Below, one piece after another: positions 1 through 9,988 of a stretch of DNA of 64,000 bases. How positions within the stretch are numbered: the stretch's first letter is position 1; every line of letters starts with the position of its first letter. This DNA comes from Pantoea brenneri (lineage in GTDB: Bacteria > Pseudomonadota > Gammaproteobacteria > Enterobacterales > Enterobacteriaceae), in contig MIEI01000021.1 of assembly GCA_002095305.1 (NCBI GenBank), positions 1 through 64,000 on the forward strand. Direction: 5' to 3'. A model generated the notes under the pieces. It did no database searches. It saw only the letters and a list, made by a program, of their open reading frames with translations, and was not told the origin of the DNA. Both the position numbers and the translations under genes were made by a program.

Positions 1-70
1 TTTTACGTCAGACCCTATTAAGTAATTATCAGGTTATTAATTGTTGCGGGCCCGGATAGTTCCCAGAAGG

Positions 71-79
71 TTATCCACA
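71..79 (+). promoter_or_regulatory. DnaA box TTATCCACA
   Basis: Exact match to the strong DnaA box TTATCCACA; first of three in the datA-like region. Confidence 0.75.
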
Positions 80-138
80 GCGCTGCATGCCCTCATTTAC
101 GCCTTATTCCCCGATCTGTAAAATGCTTTTGAACAGAG

Positions 139-147
139 TTATCCACA
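139..147 (+). promoter_or_regulatory. DnaA box TTATCCACA
   Basis: Exact match to TTATCCACA, 56 bases before the IHF site; a likely core box of the datA-like locus. Confidence 0.75.
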
Positions 148-203
148 GCTTTATCTGTTAACCGAAGCGATAGACTCATTATTAAATAAACACAACTTTT
201 CGG

Positions 204-216
204 TAAGTAGTTGATA
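204..216 (-). promoter_or_regulatory. IHF binding site
   Basis: TAAGTAGTTGATA fits the reverse complement of the IHF consensus (YAANNNNTTGATW) at every defined position and lies in AT-rich DNA between two DnaA boxes. An IHF site in this arrangement is needed for datA function in E. coli. Confidence 0.7.
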
Positions 217-299
217 ATTAACAATATGAAAATATTTCAGATTGTTATTTACCTGCGTTATCAGCCTTATGGCAGTTGAATGACAACGGCTTTTTATTT

Positions 300-308
300 T
301 TATTCACA
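300..308 (+). promoter_or_regulatory. DnaA box TTATTCACA
   Basis: Matches TTATNCACA. A degenerate inverse box (TGTGGAAAA) follows at 312-320. Confidence 0.65.
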
Positions 309-346
309 GCATGTGGAAAACGCGATCCTGCCGGCTGGCTGTACAC

Positions 347-1486
347 TCATGCATCACGCGGTAATCCCTTCTCGACTGCACGAACCAGGCGCTTTTGCTG
401 TGCGGGCTGCACGTCGATAACCACCTGCTGACGCTTATCCTGCTGCCGGGCGATGGCCCACCGGATATGTTCATCCAGCAAATCACTCTCACCCAGCCGC
501 TGCTCCAGCACCGGAATAATCTCCGATGACCAGGGCGCATTACCCAGCGCCACGGCGATATTGCGCAGCCAGCGTAAATGACCGATGCGCCGAATCGCCG
601 ATCCCTCCGTAATACGCAGAAACTTTGCTTCATCCCATTGAAACAGATCGATCAGTTCGGGCGCATGCAGGGCGGCGCGCGGCGAAAAGTCACTTTCATC
701 GCTGAGCTGCCCGTAACGATTCCACGGACAGATCAGCTGACAATCGTCACAGCCATAAATCCGGTTGCCCATCAGCGGACGAAATTCTTCCGGAATGGCC
801 CCTTCGAGTTCGATAGTGAGGTAGGAGATGCAGCGCCGCGCATCGACCACATAGGGTTCAACGATGGCGTTGGTCGGGCAGATAGTCAGGCAGGCGACGC
901 AGCGTCCACACTGCTCCGGCTGAGGCGTATCCACCGGCAGCGGCAGATCGATCAGCAGCTCGCCGAGGAAAAACCATGAACCCGCCTCGCGATTAAGAAT
1001 CAAAGAGTGTTTACCGGTCCAGCCCAGTCCGGCTTTGGCCGCCAGCGGGCGCTCAAGCAGCGGGGCGGAGTCAACAAACGGCCGGAAATTAAGCTCACCG
1101 CAATGCTGCTGGATCATTTCTCCGAGCTTTTTCAGTCGATTGCGCAATACTTTGTGGTAATCACGACCAAGTGCATAACGGCTGACATAGCCCAGCCGGG
1201 GATTTTTCAGCGTACTGGCAAAAGCCGCTTTGGCCGGCAGGTAGTTCATGCGAACGCTGATGACGCGCAGCGTACCGGGTAGCAGTTCATGCGGACGCGC
1301 CCGCATCATACCGTGGCGCGCCATCCACTCCATCTCGCCATGATATTGCTTGTCCAGCCACGCCTGAAGACGCGGCTCTTCCGCACTCAGATCGGTATCG
1401 GTGATGCCGACCTGCTGAAAGCCGAGATCCAATCCCCACTGTTTAATCTGTTGTGCGAGTTGATGAAGATCGAGAGGGTATGACAT
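347..1486 (-). CDS. queG: epoxyqueuosine reductase QueG
   Basis: Cobalamin- and Fe-S-dependent enzyme that reduces epoxyqueuosine to queuosine in the anticodon of GUN tRNAs. The 379 residues equal the E. coli length. Two 4Fe-4S clusters are indicated by CGRCVACLTICP in mid-protein and CDDCQLICPW further on. The C-terminus ends with the conserved EKGLPRDA. Its start codon (CAT at 1484-1486) overlaps the start codon of the divergent nnr (ATG at 1485-1487), so the two genes share no intergenic space and each promoter must lie inside the other gene. The 3' end faces the datA-like region. Confidence 0.97.
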   Translation of the reverse strand: MSYPLDLHQLAQQIKQWGLDLGFQQVGITDTDLSAEEPRLQAWLDKQYHGEMEWMARHGMMRARPHELLPGTLRVISVRMNYLPAKAAFASTLKNPRLGYVSRYALGRDYHKVLRNRLKKLGEMIQQHCGELNFRPFVDSAPLLERPLAAKAGLGWTGKHSLILNREAGSWFFLGELLIDLPLPVDTPQPEQCGRCVACLTICPTNAIVEPYVVDARRCISYLTIELEGAIPEEFRPLMGNRIYGCDDCQLICPWNRYGQLSDESDFSPRAALHAPELIDLFQWDEAKFLRITEGSAIRRIGHLRWLRNIAVALGNAPWSSEIIPVLEQRLGESDLLDEHIRWAIARQQDKRQQVVIDVQPAQQKRLVRAVEKGLPRDA

Positions 1487-3004
1487 GAGTGACCAGGTTC
1501 GAAGAAAAACAGCCGCAGTTTACCATATTCTGTCTGGCCTGCGCAGGCTGTGGCGCAGCTGGAGCGTGAAGGCGCTGATGCGCTCGGCATCACCTTATAT
1601 GAACTGATGCTGCGCGCCGGACAGGCAGCCTATGAACATCTTAACGCCTGCTGGCCTGACGCCAGACACTGGCTAATCCTGTGTGGTCATGGCAATAACG
1701 GCGGCGATGGCTACGTGGTGGCCCGTCTGGGGCAGGCGGCGGGCCGGCAGGTCACTCTGCTGGCCTGTGACGGTGAGAAACCGCTGCCCGAGGAGGCGCA
1801 ACGTGCCCGCGACGCCTGGCTGGATGCGGGCGGCGAAATTCATGCCGCCGATGCCGCCTGGCCAGAGCAGGTCGGGGTCATCGTCGATGCGCTGCTGGGA
1901 ACCGGCATTAATCGCGCGCCGGGCGAACCTTACCGCACCCTGATTCAGCAGGCGAATGCCCATGCTGCGCCGATCCTTGCTATCGACATGCCTTCCGGCT
2001 TAGTCGCCAGCACCGGCAGTGCGCCCGGCGAGGTGATACAGGCCACGCACACCCTGAGCGTGGTGGCGCTTAAGCCGGGCCAGATTACCGGCAAAGCGCG
2101 GGACTTTATCGGCGAGCTGTTCTATGCCGATCTCGGCCTGCAGGCTTTTCTGGCGGCGGAAACCGCTCCGATGGCGCGCTATGATGCCAGCGCGCTTGCA
2201 CAGTGGCTCAGACCGCGTAAGCCGACCTCGCATAAAGGCGATCATGGTCGCCTGCTGGTGGTGGGCGGTGATGCCGGTACCGCCGGCGCGGTTCGGATGA
2301 CGGCAGAAGCAGCGCTACGCAGCGGCAGCGGGTTAGTGCGAGTACTTACTCACAAGGATAATATTATCCCGATCCTGACGGCGCGGCCGGAAATCATGGT
2401 CGATGAACTAACCGATGAACAGCTCAGCGCGGCCCTGGAATGGGCGGATGTGATTGCGATTGGACCGGGCCTTGGGCAGCGGGATTGGGGCAAGCGGGCG
2501 CTGGAACGGGTCGCGGAATGCGAAAAGCCGATGCTTTGGGATGCGGATGCACTTAACCTGCTGGCAATCAGTGCAGAGAAACGTCAGAATCGCATCATTA
2601 CGCCGCATCCTGGCGAAGCGGCGCGCTTGCTCAACATCAAGACCAGTGAAGTTGAGAGTGACCGCTTACATGCAGCGCAGAGCTTAGCCCAGCGCTACGG
2701 CGGCGTGGTGGTACTGAAAGGTGCCGGAACCCTGATCGCCAGCGAGCAGGGTGAAATGGCGTTTGCCGATGTAGGCAATGCCGGTATGGCCTCCGGCGGC
2801 ATGGGCGATCTCCTGAGTGGGATTATCGCTTCGCTGGTGGGCCAGAAACTGGCGCTGTTTGAGGCTGCCTGTGCCGGCTGCGTCGCGCACGGCGCCGCAG
2901 CCGATGCGGTGGCGGCACAACGTGGCACGCGCGGTATGCTGGCAACTGATTTACTTGAGCTGCTGTGGCAATTTGTTAATCCTGAGATGAATCAAGAAGC
3001 ATGA
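1485..3004 (+). CDS. nnr: bifunctional NAD(P)H-hydrate epimerase/dehydratase Nnr, frame broken near the 5' end
   Basis: Repairs damaged NAD(P)HX: the N-terminal YjeF_N domain epimerises it and the C-terminal kinase-like domain dehydrates it using ADP. Seen: the [17 protein letters not shown] motif in the N-domain and [16 protein letters not shown] in the C-domain. The only ATG at the expected place (1485) is out of frame with the body. The body frame can be read upstream to about 1493 as [13 protein letters not shown], which matches the E. coli N-terminus, but has no start codon before a GTG at 1550. One missing base at about 1499-1510, for example in the run of five A, explains this; repaired length is about 506 residues (E. 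coli 515). If the base is truly absent, GTG 1550 would give a shortened protein. The stop overlaps the tsaE start (ATGA). Confidence 0.92.
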
Positions 3005-3477
3005 AGACCTGTGTTATTTCTTTGCCCGATGAGGCGGCTACGCTCGGTTTGGGCGCTCAACTGGCGCGTGCCTGTGGCAACGCGGCGGTCATTTATCTCT
3101 ATGGCGATCTGGGGGCGGGTAAAACCACCTTCAGCCGCGGCTTTCTGCAGGCGCTGGGACATCAGGGCAACGTAAAAAGCCCAACCTACACGCTGGTCGA
3201 GCCTTACACCCTGGGTGAGCGCTCACTTTATCATTTTGATCTCTATCGGCTGGCCGACCCGGAAGAGCTGGAATTTATGGGCATCCGCGACTATTTCAGC
3301 GGTGACGCCATCTGTCTGGTTGAATGGCCACAGCAGGGCGAAGGGTTTCTGCCGCCGCCCGATCTCTCCTTAACGCTGCGCTACGTCGATGATGCGCGTG
3401 AAGCGGAGCTGGCGGCCCATACGCCGCTGGCAGAGCAGTGGATTGCGTCACTCGCACAACACAGGGACCCGGCATGA
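3001..3477 (+). CDS. tsaE: tRNA t6A37 biosynthesis ATPase TsaE
   Basis: P-loop ATPase that works with TsaB, TsaC and TsaD to form N6-threonylcarbamoyladenosine at position 37 of ANN-decoding tRNAs. The Walker A motif [13 protein letters not shown] lies near residues 35-47, and [10 protein letters not shown] follows as in the family. 158 residues, close to E. coli (153). It overlaps nnr by four bases and its TGA overlaps the amiB ATG, consistent with translational coupling along nnr-tsaE-amiB-mutL-miaA-hfq. Confidence 0.97.
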   Translation: MKTCVISLPDEAATLGLGAQLARACGNAAVIYLYGDLGAGKTTFSRGFLQALGHQGNVKSPTYTLVEPYTLGERSLYHFDLYRLADPEELEFMGIRDYFSGDAICLVEWPQQGEGFLPPPDLSLTLRYVDDAREAELAAHTPLAEQWIASLAQHRDPA

Positions 3478-5143
3478 AGTCACGGATGAAATTAGCCTTA
3501 GTGACCCTGCTGTTGCTGGTCTGCGCGCCGCTGTTTGCGGCCACCCTGTCTGATATCAAAGTCGCCAACGGCGATAGCCAGGCCACGGTGACCCTGAGCT
3601 TTGCCGGGCAGCCAGTGTATGGTTTCTTCCCGCTACGCAACCCGGACCGGGTGGTGCTGGACGTGCGCCAGAGCGGAGTGGTGCAGGGACTGCCGCTGAA
3701 CTTCAGCGGAGAAAACATTGTAAAGCGCATCCGGACCAGCACGCCGAAAGACAAACAGAGCGTACGGCTGGTGTTTGAGCTGACGCAGCCGGGCAAAACC
3801 CGGGCGGTGACGCAGCGTAACGGCAGCAGCTACAGCGTGGTGTTTACCATTACCGGCTCACGGCCGGCCGTAACCCGCCCGACGCCGACGCCCGATCCTG
3901 CGCCGGTCCGCGCCCCGGTTCAGAGCGCAGCCGCCGCGAACCCGTTTAACGCCAATCCAGTCACCGCCGTCACCAGCACAGCCAGCACGGTACGTCCGGG
4001 CAGCGCGGTCAGCCGCAACGACACGGTGATCGTGGCGATTGATGCCGGACACGGCGGTCAGGACCCCGGCGCTATCGGACAGCGCGGGCTGAAAGAGAAG
4101 AATGTCACCATCGCTATCGCCCGTAAGCTGCGGGTGTTACTGAATAACGATCCGATGTTCAAAGGCGTACTGACCCGTGATGGCGACTATTTTATTTCGG
4201 TGATGGGCCGTTCTGACGTGGCGCGTAAAGCGAATGCCAACGTGCTGGTCTCAATTCACGCCGATGCCGCGCCAAGCCATGCGGCGACCGGTGCGTCGGT
4301 CTGGGTGCTGTCGAACCGTCGCGCCAACAGTGAAATGGCTAACTGGCTGGAGCAGAAAGAGAAACAGTCTGAACTGCTGGGCGGCGCAGGCGATCTGCTG
4401 GCGAACAGTCAGGCGGACCTTATCTCAGCCAGGCGGTGCTCGACCTGCAGTTTGGTCATTCACAGCGTGTCGGTTATGACATTGCCCAGCGCGTGTTGCA
4501 GCAATTACGCGGCGTCACTTCGCTGCATAAACGCTTACCAGAGCATGCCAGCCTTGGCGTGCTGCGTTCGCCGGATATTCCTTCGCTGTTAGTGGAAACC
4601 GGTTTTATCAGTAATTCCTCGGAGGAGCGACTGCTTGGCAGTAGCGCACACCAGGATAAGATTGCGCAGTCGATCTATAAAGGTCTGCGCACTTATTTCC
4701 TGGCGCACCCGCTGCAATCCATCCCAAAGGAGGAAAACCGGCCGCTGGGCTCGTCGCCAGCGGTTAGCGTCGCCAGCAACCCGGCGACCGGCGTGACGCA
4801 ATATACCGGTGCCACTCAGCGCCACACGGTGACGCGCGGCGAGACGCTGTCTGGCATCGCCGCGAAGTATGGCGTCAGCATGGCCACCCTGCGTGAGATG
4901 AATAAGCTGAAGCGCGATGTGGTATGGGTTGGGCAACGCCTTAAAGTCCCGGCCAGCGCTGCCGTCAGCCGGACCACGCGAGCCACCACGCGCGGTGTGG
5001 TCCGTCATAAAGTGGTACGTGGCGACTCGCTGACCGGCATTGCCGCCCACTACGGCGTCAGCCCGAAGGCGATAATGCAGACCAATAATCTGAAGTCGAC
5101 CAACGTAATGTTGGGGCAGAACCTGAAAATTCCTGCATCCTGA
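3474..5143 (+). CDS. amiB: N-acetylmuramoyl-L-alanine amidase AmiB, two LysM domains, frame broken at about 4418
   Basis: Periplasmic zinc amidase that splits septal peptidoglycan during cell separation; in E. coli it is activated by EnvC. Order: signal peptide (about 1-22), AMIN domain, Ser/Thr/Pro linker, Amidase_3 domain with zinc-ligand regions DAGHGGQ (about 189) and SIHADA (about 260) and catalytic VETGF (about 373), then two LysM repeats (about 449 and 510). E. coli AmiB has one LysM. The frame changes at 4417-4420: GGACCTTATCTC should read GGACCCTTATCTC ([11 protein letters not shown]), one C missing. Repaired length is 556 residues. ATG 3474 overlaps the tsaE stop and starts a good signal peptide. 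Confidence 0.94.
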
Positions 5144-5192
5144 ATGTTTGCCCGGCCACTGCGCCGGGCTATCAGCTAAAAGGATATCCACC

Positions 5193-7046
5193 ATGCCGAT
5201 ACAAATTTTACCGCCGCAACTGGCGAACCAGATCGCGGCGGGTGAAGTGGTCGAGCGTCCTGCATCGGTTGTGAAAGAGCTGGTGGAAAACAGCCTTGAT
5301 GCTGGCGCAACGCGCATTGATGTTGAGATTGAAAAGGGCGGCGCGAAGCTGATACGCATCCGTGACAACGGATGCGGCATCGTAAAAAGCGAACTGGCGA
5401 TGGCACTGGCCCGCCATGCCACCAGCAAGATTGCCTCACTGGATGACCTGGAGGCGATCATGAGCCTCGGTTTCCGGGGCGAAGCGCTGGCCAGTATCAG
5501 CTCGGTCTCTCGCCTGACTCTGACCTCACGTACCGCCGATCAAACTGAAGCCTGGCAGGCCTATGCCGAAGGGCGAGATATGGCCGTGACGGTCAAGCCT
5601 GCTGCGCATCCGTGCGGCACCACGCTGGAAGTGCTGGATCTGTTTTACAACACCCCGGCACGCCGCAAATTCATGCGCACTGAAAAAACCGAGTTTGGTC
5701 ACATCGACGAAGTGATTCGCCGCATCGCGCTGGCCCGCTTTGACGTGGCGATTTCACTCAGTCACAACGGCAAAATGATGCGTCAGTATCGGGCGGTGAG
5801 TGAAGAGAGCCAGCGCGAACGACGGCTGGCAGCCATCTGTGGCGTGACCTTTATGCAGCATGCGTTACGCATCGACTGGCAGCACGACGATCTGTCACTG
5901 CGCGGCTGGGTAGCCGATCCGACCGGTTCGCGTCAGGTCAGCGACCTGCAGTATTGCTACGTAAACGGCCGCATGATGCGCGACAAACTGATCAATCACG
6001 CGATCCGCCAGGCTTTCCAGACCCAGCTGCAGGAGGACCAGCAGCCCGCCTATGTGCTCTATCTGGAAATCGATCCGCACCAGGTGGATGTCAACGTTCA
6101 TCCGGCAAAACATGAGGTGCGGTTTCATCAGTCGCGGCTGGTGCATGATTTTATCTATCAGGGTGTGATGAGTGTGTTACAGGCGAGCGCGGCCCCGGTA
6201 TTGCCGACGCTGCAGGCAGAGGAGCCCGCGCCGCGCTGGCAACCCGAGAATCGTCAGGCGGCCGGGGGGAACCATTTTTCACAGCCCGCCGCGCGTCGCA
6301 GCGAGTCAGCGCCGGCAGCACCGACGCCGGGACCAGCGCCAGCCTGGCAGAACAAAGAGAGCGGTTATCGTCAGCGGGAAGGCGCGGTGTATCAGCAGTT
6401 GCTAAAAACGCCTGCCACGGGCGCGCCACCAGCGAAGCCGGCTGAACCGGCACCGCGTGCCGTCGTCCAGGCGTCACCGCTGGCGGCGCATGCCCAGAGT
6501 TTTGGCCGGGTACTGACGGTGCTGCATCACCACTATGCGTTGCTGGAGCAGGACCAGAGACTGCTGCTGCTGTCTCTGCCGGTGGCGGCGCGCTGGTTAA
6601 AACAGGCGCAGCTTCAGCCCGGCGAAACCGGCTTAAAACCGCAGCCGTTATTGATCCCGGTGCGGCTTAAAATTGCCCAGACCGAGCGGCAGGCTGCACA
6701 GAAAAACAGCAGTCTGCTCAATCAGATGGGAATAGAACTGCAGCTGGAGGGCGACCACGTGACTCTGCGCGCGGTTCCTTTACCGTTACGAACACAAAAT
6801 TTACAAATCTTGATTCCTGAACTGTTAGGCTATCTCGCCCGGCAGCAAGATAACTCTGCGACGCAACTGGCCCAGTGGCTGGCGCGGCGTCAGGATGCAG
6901 AGTCATCTGACTGGAATCACTCACAGGCGATTAACCTGCTGGCTGAGCTGGAACGGCTCTGTCCACAGTTATTAAAATCGCCGCCTTCAGGTCTGATACA
7001 GGCCATAGAGATTGAGAGCGCGATTGACGCGTTGAAGCATGAGTGA
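5193..7046 (+). CDS. mutL: DNA mismatch repair protein MutL
   Basis: Couples MutS mismatch recognition to MutH nicking and UvrD loading. The N-terminal GHKL ATPase shows [13 protein letters not shown] (about 30-43), DNGCGI (about 58) and [10 protein letters not shown] (about 94). A Pro/Ala/Gln-rich linker (about 335-430) joins it to a C-terminal dimerisation domain. 617 residues against 615 in E. coli. ATG 5193 gives the family N-terminus [20 protein letters not shown] and follows an AAAAGGA ribosome site; in-frame upstream codons are ignored. Overlaps miaA by eight bases. Confidence 0.98.
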   Translation: MPIQILPPQLANQIAAGEVVERPASVVKELVENSLDAGATRIDVEIEKGGAKLIRIRDNGCGIVKSELAMALARHATSKIASLDDLEAIMSLGFRGEALASISSVSRLTLTSRTADQTEAWQAYAEGRDMAVTVKPAAHPCGTTLEVLDLFYNTPARRKFMRTEKTEFGHIDEVIRRIALARFDVAISLSHNGKMMRQYRAVSEESQRERRLAAICGVTFMQHALRIDWQHDDLSLRGWVADPTGSRQVSDLQYCYVNGRMMRDKLINHAIRQAFQTQLQEDQQPAYVLYLEIDPHQVDVNVHPAKHEVRFHQSRLVHDFIYQGVMSVLQASAAPVLPTLQAEEPAPRWQPENRQAAGGNHFSQPAARRSESAPAAPTPGPAPAWQNKESGYRQREGAVYQQLLKTPATGAPPAKPAEPAPRAVVQASPLAAHAQSFGRVLTVLHHHYALLEQDQRLLLLSLPVAARWLKQAQLQPGETGLKPQPLLIPVRLKIAQTERQAAQKNSSLLNQMGIELQLEGDHVTLRAVPLPLRTQNLQILIPELLGYLARQQDNSATQLAQWLARRQDAESSDWNHSQAINLLAELERLCPQLLKSPPSGLIQAIEIESAIDALKHE

Positions 7047-7989
7047 ACTAAACCAGGCTGGCCGGCCAAAGGCTATATTTTTGATGGGACCCACGGCGTC
7101 TGGCAAGACGGCGTTAGCGATTGAGCTGCGTAAGCATTTGCCAGTGGAACTAATCAGCGTAGATTCTGCCTTAATCTATCGTCAGATGGATATTGGCACG
7201 GCGAAACCGTCGGCTGAGGAGTTAGCAGTGGCGCCCCATCGGTTGCTGGACATACGCGATCCCGCGGAAGCCTATTCGGCGGCCGAGTTTCGACGCGATG
7301 CGTTAGCAGAAATGGCGGATATCGTTCAGGCCGGACGAATTCCGTTGCTTGTTGGTGGAACCATGCTCTACTTCAAGGCGTTACTTGAAGGATTGTCGCC
7401 GTTGCCCTCGGCCGATCCCGAGGTTCGTCAGCGGATAGAGCAAACGGCGCGTGAAAAAGGCTGGGAAGCTTTACACCGCCAGCTGTGTGAAATCGACCCG
7501 GTTGCCGGCAGTCGTATTCATCCGAATGATCCGCAGAGACTTTCGCGAGCACTGGAAGTTTTTTTCATTTCGGGTAAAACTTTAACGGAACTGACAAAAA
7601 CGTCCGGTGAAGCGTTACCCTACGATGTGTACCAGTTTGCCATCGCCCCCGCGAGCCGCGAGCTGTTACACCAGCGCATCGCGTTGCGTTTTGAGCAGAT
7701 GTTGGCGTCAGGATTTGAAGCGGAGTCTCGGGCCCTGTTTGCACGAGGTGATTTGCATACGGACATGCCTTCCATTCGTTGTGTTGGTTATCGCCAGATG
7801 TGGTCTTATTTATCGGGCGAAATCGATTATGACGAGATGGTTTATCGGGGAATTTGCGCAACCCGGCAACTTGCTAAGCGTCAGGTTACCTGGTTACGCG
7901 GCTGGGAAAACGTTCACTGGTTAGACAGTGACGAGCCCCAACTGGCACGTGACAGGGTGCTACAGGTTCTTAGTGCGAAGCATGGGTGA
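7039..7989 (+). CDS. miaA: tRNA dimethylallyltransferase MiaA
   Basis: Transfers a dimethylallyl group to A37 of tRNAs reading UNN codons, the first step toward ms2i6A. Walker [12 protein letters not shown] near residues 17-27; [18 protein letters not shown] follows, typical of the family. 316 residues as in E. coli. It starts inside the mutL 3' end and precedes hfq by about 100 bases; in E. coli several hfq promoters lie inside miaA. Confidence 0.98.
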   Translation: MSELNQAGRPKAIFLMGPTASGKTALAIELRKHLPVELISVDSALIYRQMDIGTAKPSAEELAVAPHRLLDIRDPAEAYSAAEFRRDALAEMADIVQAGRIPLLVGGTMLYFKALLEGLSPLPSADPEVRQRIEQTAREKGWEALHRQLCEIDPVAGSRIHPNDPQRLSRALEVFFISGKTLTELTKTSGEALPYDVYQFAIAPASRELLHQRIALRFEQMLASGFEAESRALFARGDLHTDMPSIRCVGYRQMWSYLSGEIDYDEMVYRGICATRQLAKRQVTWLRGWENVHWLDSDEPQLARDRVLQVLSAKHG

Positions 7990-8080
7990 TTGTGTACAAT
8001 TGACGGGTTATCGTGCGCAAATTTTTACGCAGTTTTTTCAGAACCATAGGTTCTACAAGCAACAAACAACAAGCATATAA

Positions 8081-8404
<324 letters not shown>

Positions 8405-8419
8405 CGCGTCGCCGTACAG

Positions 8420-8465
8420 CCAGGACCGGAGAGCATGAATGGTTTTCCGTCCTGGTCTTTTATTT
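8420..8465 (+). terminator. hairpin terminator after hfq
   Basis: CCAGGA (8420-8425) pairs with TCCTGG (8450-8455), extended after a one-base bulge by CGGA/TCCG, followed by the U-rich tract TCTTTTATTTT. Confidence 0.65.
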
Positions 8466-8480
8466 TAGCGAGGTTATAGC

Positions 8481-9761
8481 TTGTTTGACCGTTATGATGC
8501 CGGTGAGCAGGCCGTACTGGTACACATCTGGTTCTCCCAAGACAAAGAAGTAGAAGATCTTCAGGAATTTGAAACCCTGGTTTCTTCTGCTGGCGTTGAC
8601 GCGCTGCAAGTGATCACTGGCAGCCGCAAAGCGCCACATCCCAAGTATTTTGTCGGTGAAGGAAAGGCCGTTGAAATTGCCGATGCGGTAAAAACAACAG
8701 GAGCATCGGTCGTCTTATTCGATCATGCCCTTACGCCCGCTCAGGAAAGAAATCTCGAGCGCCTGTGCGAATGCCGGGTGATTGATCGTACCGGCTTAAT
8801 TCTCGATATCTTCGCGCAACGCGCACGCACCCACGAAGGTAAATTGCAGGTTGAGCTGGCACAGCTACGCCATCTTGCCACGCGTCTGGTACGCGGCTGG
8901 ACGCACCTTGAACGCCAGAAAGGCGGGATCGGCTTACGCGGTCCGGGTGAAACGCAGTTAGAAACTGACCGTCGCTTATTACGCGGCCGTATCAGCCAGA
9001 TTTTATCCCGTCTGGAACGGGTAGAGAAACAGCGTGAGCAGGGACGTCAGGCACGCGCCAAGGCCGATGTGCCAACCGTGTCGCTGGTGGGCTATACCAA
9101 CGCCGGTAAATCGACGCTGTTTAACGCCGTGACCTCAGCCAACGTCTTTGCTGCCGATCAGCTGTTTGCGACCCTTGATCCGACGCTGCGCCGCCTGAAT
9201 GTCGCCGATGTCGGTGAAGTGGTGCTGGCGGATACGGTCGGCTTTATCCGCCATCTTCCTCACGATTTGGTTGCTGCCTTTAAAGCGACCCTTCAGGAGA
9301 CGCGTCAGGCGACGTTGCTGCTGCATGTGATTGACGGTGCTGACGTTCGCGTCACAGAAAATATTGAAGCCGTTGATACCGTACTGGAAGAGATCGACGC
9401 TGACGAAATTCCCACCTTACTGGTCATGAATAAGATCGATATGCTCGATGGCTTTGAACCACGCATCGATCGTAACGAAGAAAACCTGCCGATTCGCGTC
9501 TGGCTGTCTGCCCAGACCGGTGCCGGTATTCCGTTATTATGGCAGGCGCTGTCTGAGCGGCTGTCGGGTGAAATTGCCCAATACGAATTACGTCTGCCAC
9601 CCGAAGCGGGGCGCTTGCGCAGCCGTTTCTACCAGTTGCAGGCGATTGAGAAAGAGTGGAATCAGGAAGACGGCAGTGTAGGATTGCAGATTCGTATGCC
9701 AATCATTGAATGGTTGCGCTTATGCAAACAGGAACCGTCGCTGACCAGTTATATTGTTTGA
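8481..9761 (+). CDS. hflX: ribosome-splitting GTPase HflX
   Basis: GTPase that binds the ribosomal E site and splits stalled 70S ribosomes, for example after heat stress. An N-terminal HflX-specific domain contains the glycine-rich [14 protein letters not shown] segment; the G domain has G1 [10 protein letters not shown]3 DTVGF and G4 NKID. 426 residues as in E. coli. The start is TTG 8481, giving the conserved [16 protein letters not shown], with GAGG about 7 bases upstream. Confidence 0.97.
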   Translation: MFDRYDAGEQAVLVHIWFSQDKEVEDLQEFETLVSSAGVDALQVITGSRKAPHPKYFVGEGKAVEIADAVKTTGASVVLFDHALTPAQERNLERLCECRVIDRTGLILDIFAQRARTHEGKLQVELAQLRHLATRLVRGWTHLERQKGGIGLRGPGETQLETDRRLLRGRISQILSRLERVEKQREQGRQARAKADVPTVSLVGYTNAGKSTLFNAVTSANVFAADQLFATLDPTLRRLNVADVGEVVLADTVGFIRHLPHDLVAAFKATLQETRQATLLLHVIDGADVRVTENIEAVDTVLEEIDADEIPTLLVMNKIDMLDGFEPRIDRNEENLPIRVWLSAQTGAGIPLLWQALSERLSGEIAQYELRLPPEAGRLRSRFYQLQAIEKEWNQEDGSVGLQIRMPIIEWLRLCKQEPSLTSYIV

Positions 9762-9833
9762 TATTGCCCAAACGCATTTACCTTAAAAATTGAAGATTGT
9801 CGCACTTTCGTTGCAGACCCGAATACGCAGGCG

Positions 9834-9957
9834 TTACCCGAGTATTTCGGATTTCAGCAAGGCGGCAACTGAGTGAATCCCCGGGAGCTTACGCAGGTAA
9901 GTGACCGGAGTGAGCGAAGGCAGCCAACACCGCTGCAATCCGAAAGATGAAGGGTAA
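9834..9957 (+). repeat. ERIC element between hflX and hflK
   Basis: 124-base imperfect palindrome bounded by TTACCC and GGGTAA. The core carries the two classic ERIC signatures: GTGAATCCCCGGGAGCTTAC, and a match to AAGTAAGTGACTGGGGTGAGCG with a few changes (9897-9916). It ends about 30 bases before the hflK start, so it is probably transcribed within the hflX-hflK-hflC mRNA. Confidence 0.93.
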
Positions 9958-9988
9958 AAACCGCAAATACAATAAATGGAGTAGAGAC

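Larger units (their letters stand above)
71..308. promoter_or_regulatory. datA: datA-like DnaA-titration locus
   Basis: Non-coding DNA next to the 3' end of queG, the same place as E. coli datA. It has three sites fitting the DnaA box TTATNCACA, all in one orientation (71-79, 139-147, 300-308), a one-mismatch inverse box (312-320), and a perfect IHF consensus (204-216) between the second and third. In E. coli, datA with IHF promotes hydrolysis of ATP bound to DnaA and restrains re-initiation; its core is DnaA boxes around an IHF site. The 139-308 span has that architecture. The assignment rests on synteny plus motifs; binding is inferred. Confidence 0.8.

Noticed and set aside
1-346. oriC-like origin because of DnaA boxes
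   Set aside because: No oriC 13-mers or gidA/mnmG-mioC context; position beside queG fits datA.
3438-3473. Earlier in-frame start for amiB inside tsaE
   Set aside because: ATG 3474 starts a proper signal peptide and couples to the tsaE stop.
9947-9988. ATG 9947 as hflK start
   Set aside because: Lies in the ERIC element; ATG 9989 gives the family N-terminus.
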